A stretch of DNA of 64,000 nucleotides from Candidatus Polarisedimenticolia bacterium (GCA_036004685.1 DASYRE010000041.1:1-64000); one strand, 5' to 3'. Shown: positions 54,964-63,470, counted from the first letter of the stretch. A program made the numbers and translations. The notes: generated from the sequence alone by a model not told the origin.

Positions 54964-56265
54964 TCACTCCCGGTGCGGACAAAGGACCAGCGCGGCGTTC
55001 TTCGATCCGAAGCCGATGCAGTTGCACAGGGCCAGATCGACGCGCAGCGCGCGGGCCCGGTGGGGAATGTAGTCGAGGTCGCATTCCGGGTCCGGAGCGT
55101 CCAGGTTGAGGGTGGGATGAAAGACTCCGTCCCGCATCCCCAGGAGGGTCGCGGCCACGGCCGCCGCGCCGCACGCGCCCTGGGGATGGCCGATGATCGA
55201 TTTCAAGGCGCTCATCGGAATGCGGTCCGCGGCGTCTCCGAAGCACTTCCGGATGGCGCGCGTCTCCACGACGTCGTTGAGCCGCGTCGAGGTTCCGTGC
55301 AGCGACACGTATTGCACTTCGGCCGGCAACCTTCCCGCGTGCTCCAGGGCGAGGGTCATGGCGCGCGCCGGCTCGACGCCATCGTCCTCCAGTCGGACGC
55401 GATGGTAGGCGTCGCACGTCGCTCCGTAGCCCAGGATCTCGCCGTAGATCTTCGCCCCGCGGCGCCTCGCCCCTTCCCGCTCCTCCATCACGAGCATCCA
55501 GGCGCCCTCTCCCAGAACGAAGCCGTCCCGATCCCGGTCGAAGGGACGGGAGGCCCGGGCAGGGTGCCGGTTCTGCGCGGAAAGCACCTTCATCATGCAG
55601 AAGCCGGTCATGATGCCGCGGGAGATGGTCGAGTCGACCCCGCCGCTCAGGAGGCGATCGATGCCTCCCCAGCGAATCGTCTCGAGAGCGTACCCCAAGG
55701 CGTCGCTGGAGCTGGTGCAGCCGTCGGACACGACGTGGCTCCGTCCGCGAATCCCGAAGGCGATCGAGATCTCGCTTCCGACGGTGCCCGTCGTGGAGCT
55801 CGGGATGGAGTAGACGCTCGCCTTGCGGATCTCGTCTTTGAAGTAATGCTCGTACTGCCGTTCCGCGAATTCGAGCGCCCCGCCGCCGCAGCCGATGAGG
55901 ACCCCCAGCGAGCGGGGCTCGGCGATCTTTCCCCGCTCGTCGAGCAGCTTGGCGTCATCGAGCGCCTCGCGCGCGGCGGCGAGGGCCAGCGGGACAATCC
56001 GCGGAGTGTGCCGGCGCTCCTTGGGCGGGACGAAATCCTCTTCGGCGAATCCCGTCACCTCGCCGGCGATCTGGGAATCGAGCCCCGCGGGATCGAAGGA
56101 AGCGATTCGCCGGATTCCGCTCTCACCGGAGAGGGTCGATCTCCAGAAAGACTCACGGCCGATCCCGTTCGGAGAGATCGCGCCGATGCCGGTCACGACG
56201 ACCCGGCGTGGAAGCCTTGCGGCGGAGTAAAGTCGCGCGTCTTCCGTCAGCACCTCGACCCCCAC
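54964..56265 (-). CDS. Beta-ketoacyl-ACP synthase II-like enzyme (FabF family)
   Basis: 433 aa, including a 17-residue N-terminal extension before RRVVVTGIGAISPNGIG. Thiolase fold with the catalytic Cys in VVSDGCTSSSDALGYAL (about 180; usual ACxTG replaced by GCTSS), HGTSTRLNDVVETRAI (first His, HGTSTxxND) and SIIGHPQGACGAAAVAATLLGM (second His, SxxGHxxGA). Active-site Cys-His-His is therefore complete. Chain-elongating KS of a dedicated polyketide or fatty-acid side pathway rather than the housekeeping fabF, because it is grouped with a methyltransferase and a flavin oxidase without other fab genes. Confidence 0.88.
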   Translation of the reverse strand: MGVEVLTEDARLYSAARLPRRVVVTGIGAISPNGIGRESFWRSTLSGESGIRRIASFDPAGLDSQIAGEVTGFAEEDFVPPKERRHTPRIVPLALAAAREALDDAKLLDERGKIAEPRSLGVLIGCGGGALEFAERQYEHYFKDEIRKASVYSIPSSTTGTVGSEISIAFGIRGRSHVVSDGCTSSSDALGYALETIRWGGIDRLLSGGVDSTISRGIMTGFCMMKVLSAQNRHPARASRPFDRDRDGFVLGEGAWMLVMEEREGARRRGAKIYGEILGYGATCDAYHRVRLEDDGVEPARAMTLALEHAGRLPAEVQYVSLHGTSTRLNDVVETRAIRKCFGDAADRIPMSALKSIIGHPQGACGAAAVAATLLGMRDGVFHPTLNLDAPDPECDLDYIPHRARALRVDLALCNCIGFGSKNAALVLCPHRE

Positions 56266-56331
56266 GCGAGCGCCCCGGCGACGGAGCCATTATAGGGGAC
56301 ACCCGGGCGCCGGACACCTCCCCGCCCAACC

Positions 56332-56360
56332 TTTACATCGTCGCGCCGGAAGTGGATAAT
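56332..56360 (+). promoter_or_regulatory. Promoter of the CBS-domain gene
   Basis: TTTACA (56332-56337), 17-base spacer, GATAAT (56355-56360). GGGGGAT precedes the ATG at 56383. Confidence 0.65.
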
Positions 56361-56382
56361 GTGGCCGCCGCCAGGGGGATCC

Positions 56383-56853
56383 ATGGCCATTCTCGCCCGG
56401 GACATCATGACGCGGAGCATCGACACGGCGACCGCCTCGATGCCCATCGACGATCTTTGCGAGATCTTCCAGACCAAGAACATCAAAGGCGTCCCGGTAG
56501 TGGACTCCGGAGGGCGCCTAAAGGGAATCGTGACGGAAAGCGACGTCGTCTTCGGGGGTCTGGGCCGCGGCGGAAGCGGCGCATCCTCCCCGGCGGAAGG
56601 GCGGCTTCCCGGACCGGGACCGACCACGGTCGGAGAGATCATGACGGAGCCGGCGATCAGCGCCGAGGAAGAGACACCCGTGGAGAAGATCGCCGAGATC
56701 ATGTGGAGAATGCGCATCCATCGGATTCCGATCTGCCGGAAAGGCCGGCTCACCGGCATCATCAGCACCCTCGACATCTGCCAGGCCGTGGCGGAGGGCC
56801 GCCTCTCCCCGTCCGCCGCCGCCCCCAAGGCCCGAAAGCGCACCCGCCGCTGA
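56383..56853 (+). CDS. CBS-domain pair protein
   Basis: 156 aa from ATG 56383; an ATG at 56359 lies in the promoter. Two CBS motifs: ARDIMTRSIDTATASMPIDDLCEIFQTKNIKGVPVVDSGGRLKGIVTESDVVF (about 5-58) and VGEIMTEPAISAEEETPVEKIAEIMWRMRIHRIPICRKGRLTGIISTLDICQAV (about 82-138). The pair binds adenine nucleotides and senses energy status. No effector domain is fused, so it is a stand-alone regulator. Basic tail RKRTRR. Divergent from the ketosynthase gene. Confidence 0.9.
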   Translation: MAILARDIMTRSIDTATASMPIDDLCEIFQTKNIKGVPVVDSGGRLKGIVTESDVVFGGLGRGGSGASSPAEGRLPGPGPTTVGEIMTEPAISAEEETPVEKIAEIMWRMRIHRIPICRKGRLTGIISTLDICQAVAEGRLSPSAAAPKARKRTRR

Positions 56854-57027
56854 TGCACCGCCCAGCGCCGCGTCCAGCGGGATCGGCGGCCGGCTCATGC
56901 GGCGAAAACGGTCTCGCCGTCGGCGCGGTTCTCGGTCATTTTCAATTTACATTGAGGATCGCTTCTGGTATAACCACGCACCGACGCGGGAAGAATCTCC
57001 GCCGATTCCCGACGCATGGGAGACTCC
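56854..57027. other. Intergenic region with a promoter
   Basis: 174 bases without a supported gene; contains the promoter at 56946-56974. Confidence 0.4.
56946..56974 (+). promoter_or_regulatory. Promoter of the HTH coiled-coil gene
   Basis: TTTACA (56946-56951), 17-base spacer, TATAAC (56969-56974); start predicted near 56981, 47 bases ahead of ATG 57028. Confidence 0.6.
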
Positions 57028-57747
57028 ATGAAAACGCTGAGCATCCGGCAAGCCTCCGAGACGATCGGTCGCGCGCCCGCCACCGTCCGGCGATATATCA
57101 AGTCGGGACGTCTGCCTGCGCAGAAAGAGCAGGGGAAATTCGGCGTCGAATTCCGGATTCGCGAGGAGGATCTGGAGGGCCTGGGGCTGGCGCGCGGCGA
57201 AGCTCTCGTGCGCAGCGAACCGGCCGGGTCGATCGCTTTGGCCCCCCGGGAGCCGGCCGGCTTGGATGCGGGGCGCTGGGTGCCCCGCGAGCTCTACAGC
57301 GAGCTCGTCATGAAGCACGAGAGACTGCTGGTCCAGTACGGCATGATCCGGGCCGGAAGCCACAAGACGCTCGAATACCGCGCCGCGGCGGAGATGAAGG
57401 ACGCCCTGCTCGCGGAGCGCGAAAAGGAAATCCGCGAAAGCCGCGAGCGCGCCGACAAGGAGATCGACTTCCTGCAGCACCACCTGCGGCAGGCCGAGGT
57501 CGAAATCGAGGATCGCAACATCGAGATCTCCCTCCTCCAGGAGAAAGTCCGCCGCCTGGAGACGGCGGCCGCGGGGGCCGCCGCGGTCCGCAGCTTCGAG
57601 GAGGAGGTCCGCGCCATCCGGGAGCAGGAGTCGCGCGCGGCGGAGGCCTCTCCCCGCGGGCCCGAGCACGCCGACTCGCGGAAGATCAACGTCCTCCAGG
57701 ATTGGCTCAGGGCTTGTGAATCGGAGAGTCCGGGGGAAGAGCGGTAG
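57028..57747 (+). CDS. HTH (MerR-like) protein with coiled coil
   Basis: 239 aa from ATG 57028 (GGGAGA before it; ATG 57016 is an alternative). The first 55 residues are an excisionase/MerR-type HTH: TLSIRQASETIGRAPATVRRYIKSGRLPAQKEQGKFGVEFRI. After a Gly/Pro-rich linker, residues about 105-205 form a long coiled coil (MKDALLAEREKEIRESRERADKEIDFLQHHLRQAEVEIEDRNIEISLLQEKVRRLE). The tail ends INVLQDWLRACESESPGEER. A DNA-binding adaptor; target unknown. Convergent with the HU-like gene, 33 bases apart. Confidence 0.7.
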   Translation: MKTLSIRQASETIGRAPATVRRYIKSGRLPAQKEQGKFGVEFRIREEDLEGLGLARGEALVRSEPAGSIALAPREPAGLDAGRWVPRELYSELVMKHERLLVQYGMIRAGSHKTLEYRAAAEMKDALLAEREKEIRESRERADKEIDFLQHHLRQAEVEIEDRNIEISLLQEKVRRLETAAAGAAAVRSFEEEVRAIREQESRAAEASPRGPEHADSRKINVLQDWLRACESESPGEER

Positions 57748-57780
57748 GCGGGGCCGCCAGGCCGGTCCCGCGGGCGGGCC

Positions 57781-58041
57781 TCAGCTCTTGGGGCGCAAGA
57801 CGCGGGCAGGAGTGAGCCGGGCGCGACGGGTGTGGACCCGCGGGCGGGCGCGGGCGGGTTTTGCGCCGCGCTTCGCGGACCAGGCCGCCAGCAGGGAAGC
57901 GAGTCCGGCGGGGCGGGACCGTTCTCCCCGGCCGCCGCGCGACCCGAGAGAGCGGGCGATCGAGCGCAGCGTGCGCGACGCTTGGCCGCGCGTCAGGCCG
58001 CAGTCGCGGCCGATGCGATGGATGATCTCCTTCTTGGTCAC
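57781..58041 (-). CDS. Divergent HU/IHF-like DNA-binding protein
   Basis: 86 aa from a GTG. The N-terminal helical half TKKEIIHRIGRDCGLTRGQASRTLRSIARSLG is HU-like (compare the MTKxELIxxIAxxTGL start). The middle RGERSRPAGLASLLAAW sits where HU has the GERVRLAGFGSF strand, and RRARLTPARVLRPKS where HU ends with VPVFRPGKAL. The arm that contacts DNA (GRNP) is replaced by KPARARPR, so the DNA-bending proline is not conserved. Either a diverged nucleoid protein or a decaying HU gene. A perfect inverted repeat covers its promoter. Confidence 0.55.
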   Translation of the reverse strand: MTKKEIIHRIGRDCGLTRGQASRTLRSIARSLGSRGGRGERSRPAGLASLLAAWSAKRGAKPARARPRVHTRRARLTPARVLRPKS

Positions 58042-58113
58042 CGTCCCGGCTCCCGCCCAGCGACGTTCCTTTGGACGCCGATCCGCTCGAACGCCGCGGC
58101 TCAGGACATCCTT

Positions 58114-58134
58114 CGGCGCAATATAGTTGCGCCG
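58114..58134. promoter_or_regulatory. Perfect 8-5-8 palindrome, candidate operator
   Basis: CGGCGCAA (58114-58121), TATAG centre, TTGCGCCG (58127-58134). It overlaps the -10 box and start of the minus-strand HU-like promoter and lies upstream of the divergent gene at 58204. Confidence 0.6.
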
Positions 58135-58147
58135 ACCGCCCGGTCAA
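58120..58147 (-). promoter_or_regulatory. Promoter of the HU-like gene
   Basis: On the minus strand TTGACC (58142-58147), 16-base spacer, TATATT (58120-58125). Confidence 0.6.
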
Positions 58148-58203
58148 GATTCCCTTGCACCGATTACGGAATCGACACCAACCCTCAACCGAAAGGCGAA
58201 GCC

Positions 58204-59007
58204 GTGAACAAGAGACTCTTCCTCTCAGCGATGGCGATGGTGTGGATGGCCGGAATTCCCGGCCGGGTCGAGGCGCAAGAGATCACCGGGAATCACCGTC
58301 TCATGGAGAGTTTCATCCAGGACGGTGCCATCCTCCGGCAGGGATGGCTCGAAGCGGCGGCGGCCTATTCCCATTGGGGAGACGGCCATGATACCGAGCT
58401 CGGCGCCCGGGTCGCCTTTTCCTTCAAGGAGAGAGTGGAGGTGGGCGGTCAGTTCTTCTACCTCGACCGGACCCGCCCGGAGAACAGCGTGCTGTTCGGG
58501 GAGCGGCTTGCGTCGGACCTCAATGAAAACGGTCCCGGGGACCTGGACCTGTACGGCAAGTTCCGGTTCAGGACCGAGCCGCGCGATTGGAGCGCCGGGC
58601 TCCTCGTCAAGCTGCCCGGAGGGGATGATCGGGAGCGGCTCGGATCGGGCCGGACGGACTACGAGGCTTTTCTCGCCACGCGTCAGACCTTCAAGAAGTT
58701 CGCCTGGATCGGCAACGCCTCGCTGCGGCTGAACGGGGATTCCCGGACGCCGGGAGGGGGGAACGGCAAGCTTTCGGCCGCCCTCGGGGGGGGAGCCATC
58801 CTGAAGCTGTCGTACGCCTGGGCCCTCCTCGCCGAGATGCGCTACGAAACGAGGCGCTACGACGGCGGAGATGTCGACTTCCGGATCGTCCCGGCGATCG
58901 ATTTCCGCCCCAACGAAAACCTGGCGCTCCGGCTGGGAGTGGGTTTCGGTCTCGCCGACGGCGCCCCCGACGAGGAAGGGACGTTCTCGATCGTCTTCCA
59001 CTATTGA
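58204..59007 (+). CDS. Outer-membrane beta-barrel-like protein
   Basis: 267 aa from a GTG, GAAAGGCG seven bases before. Signal peptide 1-24 ending VEAQE. Alternating beta strands throughout: LEAAAAYSHWGDGHDTELGARVAFSFKERVEVGGQFFYLDRT, DLDLYGKFRFRTEPRDWSAGLLVKLPGG, SYAWALLAEMRYETRRYDGGDVDFRIVPAIDFRP, and LALRLGVGFGLADGAPDEEGTFSIVFHY with a terminal aromatic residue. This fits an outer-membrane transporter or porin of about 10-12 strands; family not named. Divergent from the HU-like gene. Confidence 0.75.
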   Translation: MNKRLFLSAMAMVWMAGIPGRVEAQEITGNHRLMESFIQDGAILRQGWLEAAAAYSHWGDGHDTELGARVAFSFKERVEVGGQFFYLDRTRPENSVLFGERLASDLNENGPGDLDLYGKFRFRTEPRDWSAGLLVKLPGGDDRERLGSGRTDYEAFLATRQTFKKFAWIGNASLRLNGDSRTPGGGNGKLSAALGGGAILKLSYAWALLAEMRYETRRYDGGDVDFRIVPAIDFRPNENLALRLGVGFGLADGAPDEEGTFSIVFHY

Positions 59008-59110
59008 GGCGCCGCCGCGGCGCGGCCGACATTCGCCGCCGCCGGCCGCCGACGCTATGATCCTGCCGTCCGGCGCGATCCGCCCGCGAACCCCATCTCA
59101 GGAGATTGCG

Positions 59111-59920
59111 ATGAAACCCCTGCCGGCCCTCGTCCTGCTCTCTTGCCTCGCCTCCATGGAAGCCTGGGGCAGGCCGTCCTCACCCGCCGAGGAGGAGGTC
59201 TTGGATGCACCGGGCGGCAAGCCGATCGCTATCCTGCTGCCGGGGGCCGAAACGATCCGAGGGGAGTCGAAGGAAGGCTACGTCCGCATCCGGCTGGAAG
59301 GCTGGGTGCGCGCGGCATCCGCCAAGGTCCCGGAGTCCGCGGTCAGCCCTCCGGCCAGCATCGACCTTCCGGCTCCCGCCGCGGCTTTGTCGGGAACGGT
59401 GGCGGTGCGCCTGGAATCGGGCGAGATTCGCTACGGCGCGGGAGCGCACGTGGCCGTGCTGGGCCCCGCGACGGAATTGGATCGGGCCTGGGCCGAGCTG
59501 AAGGAAGGCTACGAGAAGGATCAGGAGGAACTGACGAATCGGATCCTCGAGCTCGATCGCCAGGAGAAGCGGGCGCTGGCCAGCTCCGACAACTTCACTC
59601 AAGCCACCCAGAACCTCGATCGCATCCGGGCGGAGCGCCGCAGCGCGGGGAAGCAACGGGAGGCTTTGCGGGGACGATACGCGGGGCGCGCCGAAGAATT
59701 GTTCCGCCGTTTCCAAAGGGCGGAGGCGGCCGCAGATGCGGCGGGGCGCTATTCCATCGCGTTGCTGCCGGCGGGCGCCTACCGTATCCTGGGGACGATG
59801 ACCACCGATCAGGGGGTCCGCCGGTGGTACGTTCCGGTGGAAGTGACGCCGAACGGGGGGGCGAGCCTCGACCTCCAGTCGGCGAACGCGGGGCCCGACC
59901 CATTCTTCGGCACGAAGTGA
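59111..59920 (+). CDS. Exported coiled-coil protein
   Basis: 269 aa, ATG after AGGAGATTG. Signal peptide 1-20. An SH3-like region (about 24-70, EVLDAPGGKPIAILLPGAETIRGESKEGYVRIRLEGWVRAA), then a coiled-coil (about 118-205, ELDRAWAELKEGYEKDQEELTNRILELDRQEKRALA, NLDRIRAERRSAGKQREALRGRYAGRAEELFRRFQRAEAAADA), then beta RYSIALLPAGAYRILGTMTTDQGVRRWYVPVEVTPNG. SH3b-type wall- or surface-binding domain plus coiled coil. Role unknown. Plus strand, 103 bases after the barrel gene. Confidence 0.65.
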   Translation: MKPLPALVLLSCLASMEAWGRPSSPAEEEVLDAPGGKPIAILLPGAETIRGESKEGYVRIRLEGWVRAASAKVPESAVSPPASIDLPAPAAALSGTVAVRLESGEIRYGAGAHVAVLGPATELDRAWAELKEGYEKDQEELTNRILELDRQEKRALASSDNFTQATQNLDRIRAERRSAGKQREALRGRYAGRAEELFRRFQRAEAAADAAGRYSIALLPAGAYRILGTMTTDQGVRRWYVPVEVTPNGGASLDLQSANAGPDPFFGTK

Positions 59921-60019
59921 GGCCGTCGGAGCTGGCGCGCTGCCGGCAAAACATTATATTGACGCCGGACCCTCCCGGGAGGTCCCGGGCGACGCCTTTT
60001 CCGGCGGGAAAGGGAATCC

Positions 60020-60457
60020 ATGAGGATCCGTCCTAAAGGCATTCTGGCCCTCGCCGCCGCGGCGGCTCTGCCAATCCTGTCCTTCGCGGCGACCCTAAGC
60101 GCGGAGACCCGGCCTTCCGAAACCACGGTGGAAGGCGTCTGGCGTCTGGAGAAGATCGTGCAGCCCACGGGATCGATCGAGACGCACGGCGGGTTCATCT
60201 TTCGCGAAGGCTATTACAGCACGACGGTGAACTTCAGCCAGAACGGCACGGAGACGAACATCTCGCAGTTCGGGACGTACGCTTTCGAGGGCGGGCGTCT
60301 TTCGCTTCTCCCGACGGTGCAGGTCTCGACCCGGGGCCAGACGGTCATCTACGACCCCGAGCCTCCTTTCAGCATGGAAATCTCGATTGTCGGGGATGAA
60401 ATGAAAGGCGTGGCCCAGAAAGACGGGACCACGTTCGTTTTCAAGAGAATCCATTGA
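60020..60457 (+). CDS. Exported lipocalin-like protein
   Basis: 145 aa. Signal peptide 1-28. One beta-barrel-like block: TVEGVWRLEKIVQPTGSIETHGGFIFREGYYSTTVNF, TNISQFGTYAFEGGRLSLLPTVQVS and EPPFSMEISIVGDEMKGVAQKDGTTFVFKRIH, resembling extracytoplasmic lipocalin/DUF-type beta barrels with a GVW-like opening. No cysteine lipidation. The stop overlaps the next gene's TTG. Function unknown. Confidence 0.65.
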   Translation: MRIRPKGILALAAAAALPILSFAATLSAETRPSETTVEGVWRLEKIVQPTGSIETHGGFIFREGYYSTTVNFSQNGTETNISQFGTYAFEGGRLSLLPTVQVSTRGQTVIYDPEPPFSMEISIVGDEMKGVAQKDGTTFVFKRIH

Positions 60458-60750
60458 GATCCCTGCCGTTCGAGGAGTTCGAGGATCAGTTGCGCCGGCT
60501 GAGTCTGCGCACCCAAATCCCGTTCCAATCCCTGCCGGTCCTGCTGGGGGACATCGCGGGCGTGCTGATGCAGGAGGCGCGCACGACGCTTTTCGAAGAG
60601 CGGGACGAAGTGAGCGTGGATCCCCGTCTCGTCCGCGAGGAGCTCATCCGGATGGGCCATGCCGAAGAAGGGCTGGATCTCTACCAGGTCCGACTGCTCG
60701 TTGATTTCTTCATGGAAAGGATCGTCGATCCGGAGGCGTCGCGGAACTAG
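60454..60750 (+). CDS. Small helical protein
   Basis: 98 aa, TTG start overlapping the preceding stop (TTGA). All-helical, acidic/basic mix: PFEEFEDQLRRLSLRTQIPFQSLPVLLGDIAGVLMQEARTTLFEERDEVSVDPRLVREELIRMGHAEEGLDLYQVRLLVDFFMERI. No signal or membrane segment. Convergent with mutS2, overlapping it by 4 bases. No family recognised. Confidence 0.5.
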   Translation: MRSLPFEEFEDQLRRLSLRTQIPFQSLPVLLGDIAGVLMQEARTTLFEERDEVSVDPRLVREELIRMGHAEEGLDLYQVRLLVDFFMERIVDPEASRN

Positions 60751-63140
60751 ATTCGGATCCGGACGACCGTCGCCCCGCGCCCCCCCTCCCTTTCCTCAGC
60801 TTCCGAGAACCCCTCCACTTGAGGATGCGTCTTCAGGAAGCTGCGGAGCGCCGCCCGTAGCCTCCCGCTGCCCACCCCGTGGACAATCCGCGCGGGACTC
60901 AATCCGGCGAGCGCCAGCTCGTCCAGGTATTTGTCCAGAAGCTGCAGAGCCTCTTCGACCCGCTTGCCGACGAGATTGATCTCCGGCGAGGGCGCGGAAG
61001 GAGCGGGACGAGAGAGGCTCACGCCCCTGGGCAAGGGACGGTCGGGCGGCGAAGGGGCTTGCGGCGGCTCGAGATCCGCGACGGCGACCGACAGCCGTTT
61101 TCCGCCGGACCGGACGATCGCGCGGTCGCCTTCGAGGCGATCGAGGATTCCTTCAATGCGAAGGGAGGCGATCCGGACCGCGTCTCCGGCCTTCGGGGTC
61201 GCCGGCAGCGGCCTTTCCCGGGCCGGCGGGGGGAGGAGGTCGGGCGGCAGAGCGCGGCGGGCCTCCTCCAGCATCAGGCGTTCCTGGCGCTCGATTTCCC
61301 GCCTCAAACGCCGCTCCTCCTCCAGGTCGGAAAGGGCTTGGAGGTAGGCTTCCCACCGCTTGCGCAGCTGGGTGGAGACCTCCTCGAGGAGCTGGGCGAA
61401 GCGGGCTTCCCGATCGAGGGAGAGCCGGCGCGCCGCCTCCTGTCGGTCCTCTTCGCGCCGCGCCGCCGCCAGCGCCTCATCCCGAGCCTCGTGGATCCGC
61501 GTGTCGAGGTCCTTTTGGAGGGCCTGCAGGCGGGCGAGGTATTCCTCGAGCATCTCGCGATGCCGGGGAAGGAGCGAGCGCGCCTCCCGCACGATCTCCA
61601 CGGGCACTCCGAGGCGCTCGGCGATGTCCAGCCCCCCGCTCCGGCCCGGCACCCCGGGGCGTAGCCGGAACAGGGGACTGAGCGACGATTCGTCGAACTC
61701 CATCGACGCGTTCGCGGTCCCCGGGGTCGCGGCCGCGAAGGCCTTGAGGGTCTGATGATGCGTCGTGGCCAGGACGACCGCGCCGTGTCTCCGGAAATAG
61801 TCGATGACCGCGGCTCCGAGGCAGGCTCCCTCCTCCGGATCGGTGCCGGTGCCCACTTCGTCGAGGAGGACGAGGGACGGGTCCTCGATCTGCCTCGCCA
61901 TCTCGGAAATGTGCCCCATGCGGGCCGAGAAGGTGCTCAGGCTGTCCGGGATCGACTGATGATCTCCGATGTCGATCAGGATTCGCCGGAATACCGGAAG
62001 CCGGGCGGCCGAGGCGGGGACCTTCAGGCCGCTTTGCGACATCAAGGCGAGCAACCCGACCGTCTTGAGGGCGACGGTCTTTCCCCCCGTGTTCGGGCCG
62101 CTGATGACCAGCACGCGATGGGTGGCGGGCAGCGTGAGATCCAACGGAACGAGCCGGCGCCCCGAGCCTTCCAAGCTGCGCTCGAGGACGGGATGCCTCG
62201 CCTGCACGAGCGCCATACGCGAGGCATCGGCTCCCGGCGCCCCCTCCGTCAGGTCGGGATCGACGGCCTGCATCTCTTCGGCGAGGGCGGCTTTGGCCGC
62301 GAGGAGATCGGCTTCTCCGAGAAGCGCCGTGAGCAGCCGGAGATCGCCGGCGCGCGTTCTCAAGAGTCCGGTGAAGTCGAGCAAGATGCGTCGCTGCTCG
62401 ACCTCCTCTTCTTCCTTCATGCGAACCAGGTCGTTGTTCAGCGGAACCGTGGAGAGGGGTTCCATGTAGACCGTGGCTCCGCTGGAGGACAGGGCGTGCA
62501 CGATTCCCTCGACGAGGCTCTGACTGTCGATGCGCACGGGAAGAACCCGCCGGTTGTTGCGGAGAGCGACGAAGTCGTCCTGCAGGGCCCGCGCCATCTC
62601 GGGTTTCGAGGCGATCGAACGCAGCGCCTCCTCGAGGCGGGCCGAAATCGCCGTGATCCGCCGGCGCACTTGCGTCAATTCGGGGCTGCATCGATCCTCC
62701 AGATCTCCCGTGGCGGAGATTTTCCCGTCGAGATAGCGCAGGAGGTTACCGAGATCGGGGAAGCTCCGGCCGGACTCCCGGAGGCGCGGATGCTCTGAGC
62801 GTGCCAGGAGAGCGCGGACTTCCTGTCCCGTCCGCATGGCCTCGACGACGAGGAGAATCTCCGGGGCCGCGAGAAGCGATCCCTCGACCTCGAGACGCGC
62901 CAGCAGAGGACGGATGTCGGTGGGGAGGGATAGGGGGAGGAAGCCCGAGGTCTGCCGGAAGAGGACCATCTCGCGCGTCTCGTCCTGCAGAGACTGGACG
63001 TCGGCGCGTGAGGAGGAGGGCCTCAGGAGGGTAGCGGCCTCCCGTCCGTACACGCTCCGGCAGTGGAGAGCGAGCCGGTCCAGAATCGCCGGGAATTCCA
63101 AGGAGGACAGGGAGTTTTCGGTGGCGCCGGGGTTATCCAC
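60747..63140 (-). CDS. mutS2: MutS2 endonuclease/ATPase
   Basis: 797 aa from GTG 63140, which places LEFPAILDRLALHC about 14 residues in, as in other MutS2; TTG 63101 is a shorter alternative and a longer frame upstream crosses a promoter. Core helical lever domains, then Walker A GPNTGGKTVALKTVGLLALM (about 350), DEVGTGTDPEEGACL (Walker B) and THHQTLK. C-terminal Smr nuclease domain EINLVGKRVEEALQLLDKYLDELALAGLSPARIVHGVGSGRLRAALRSFL (about 710-770), with HGxGxG. Unlike MutS there is no mismatch-recognition domain. Restricts recombination and, in some species, acts on stalled ribosomes. Confidence 0.95.
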   Translation of the reverse strand: MDNPGATENSLSSLEFPAILDRLALHCRSVYGREAATLLRPSSSRADVQSLQDETREMVLFRQTSGFLPLSLPTDIRPLLARLEVEGSLLAAPEILLVVEAMRTGQEVRALLARSEHPRLRESGRSFPDLGNLLRYLDGKISATGDLEDRCSPELTQVRRRITAISARLEEALRSIASKPEMARALQDDFVALRNNRRVLPVRIDSQSLVEGIVHALSSSGATVYMEPLSTVPLNNDLVRMKEEEEVEQRRILLDFTGLLRTRAGDLRLLTALLGEADLLAAKAALAEEMQAVDPDLTEGAPGADASRMALVQARHPVLERSLEGSGRRLVPLDLTLPATHRVLVISGPNTGGKTVALKTVGLLALMSQSGLKVPASAARLPVFRRILIDIGDHQSIPDSLSTFSARMGHISEMARQIEDPSLVLLDEVGTGTDPEEGACLGAAVIDYFRRHGAVVLATTHHQTLKAFAAATPGTANASMEFDESSLSPLFRLRPGVPGRSGGLDIAERLGVPVEIVREARSLLPRHREMLEEYLARLQALQKDLDTRIHEARDEALAAARREEDRQEAARRLSLDREARFAQLLEEVSTQLRKRWEAYLQALSDLEEERRLRREIERQERLMLEEARRALPPDLLPPPARERPLPATPKAGDAVRIASLRIEGILDRLEGDRAIVRSGGKRLSVAVADLEPPQAPSPPDRPLPRGVSLSRPAPSAPSPEINLVGKRVEEALQLLDKYLDELALAGLSPARIVHGVGSGRLRAALRSFLKTHPQVEGFSEAEEREGGRGATVVRIRI

Positions 63141-63158
63141 AAAATATTGTGTTTTTGC

Positions 63159-63187
63159 TTGACAAGACACCAAAGGTTGTATAAATT
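63159..63187 (+). promoter_or_regulatory. Promoter with orphan leader
   Basis: TTGACA (63159-63164) and TATAAATT (63180-63187), spacer 15-17. No downstream gene follows within 400 bases except an internal structured leader and a second promoter at 63489. Confidence 0.55.
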
Positions 63188-63252
63188 CCGGCCCGGATCG
63201 ACCGGATCACCCCGTACCTCGCCGATCGGACGCGCGCCACGCGGGAGGGTGA

Positions 63253-63444
63253 GTGACACACCGCCGGTTCGGGCTCGGAATTATTCCCCGCCGCCATTAT
63301 CTTGCCTGGTTGGACCGCTTCTCATTCCCGGAACTGCCCGTCCCCTCTAGAGTCCCCGAACCGCCGGCTGTCCAGTCGTGGCTCCCCTCTCCTGCGGGAA
63401 GCGGAAAGGCCACCTTCCGCCTCCCGGATCGACCCCGCTTCTGA
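63253..63444 (+). CDS. Possible small Arg/Pro-rich peptide
   Basis: 63 aa from a GTG, preceded by GGGAGGG at 63243-63249 and by a promoter 70 bases upstream. No hydrophobic segment and no recognised family; THRRFGLGIIPRRHYLAWLDRF is followed by a low-complexity Pro/Ser/Arg tail. It lies across one arm of the inverted repeat 63325-63470, so the region may act as RNA rather than as a gene. Weak call. Confidence 0.25.
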   Translation: MTHRRFGLGIIPRRHYLAWLDRFSFPELPVPSRVPEPPAVQSWLPSPAGSGKATFRLPDRPRF

Positions 63445-63470
63445 AGCCTTTCACCGGGCAGTTCCGGGAA
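63325..63470. repeat. 16-bp perfect inverted repeat spanning 146 bases
   Basis: TTCCCGGAACTGCCCG (63325-63340) and CGGGCAGTTCCGGGAA (63455-63470), 114 bases between. The interior has a second hairpin, GCGGAA/TTCCGC plus GG/CC with one bulged A (63401-63420). It is transcribed from the promoter at 63159 if that promoter is real. Confidence 0.6.

Noticed and set aside
57781-58041. Frameshift in the HU-like gene
   Set aside because: The frame is continuous and the alternative frames do not restore the missing DNA-contacting arm, so a diverged protein is the simpler reading.
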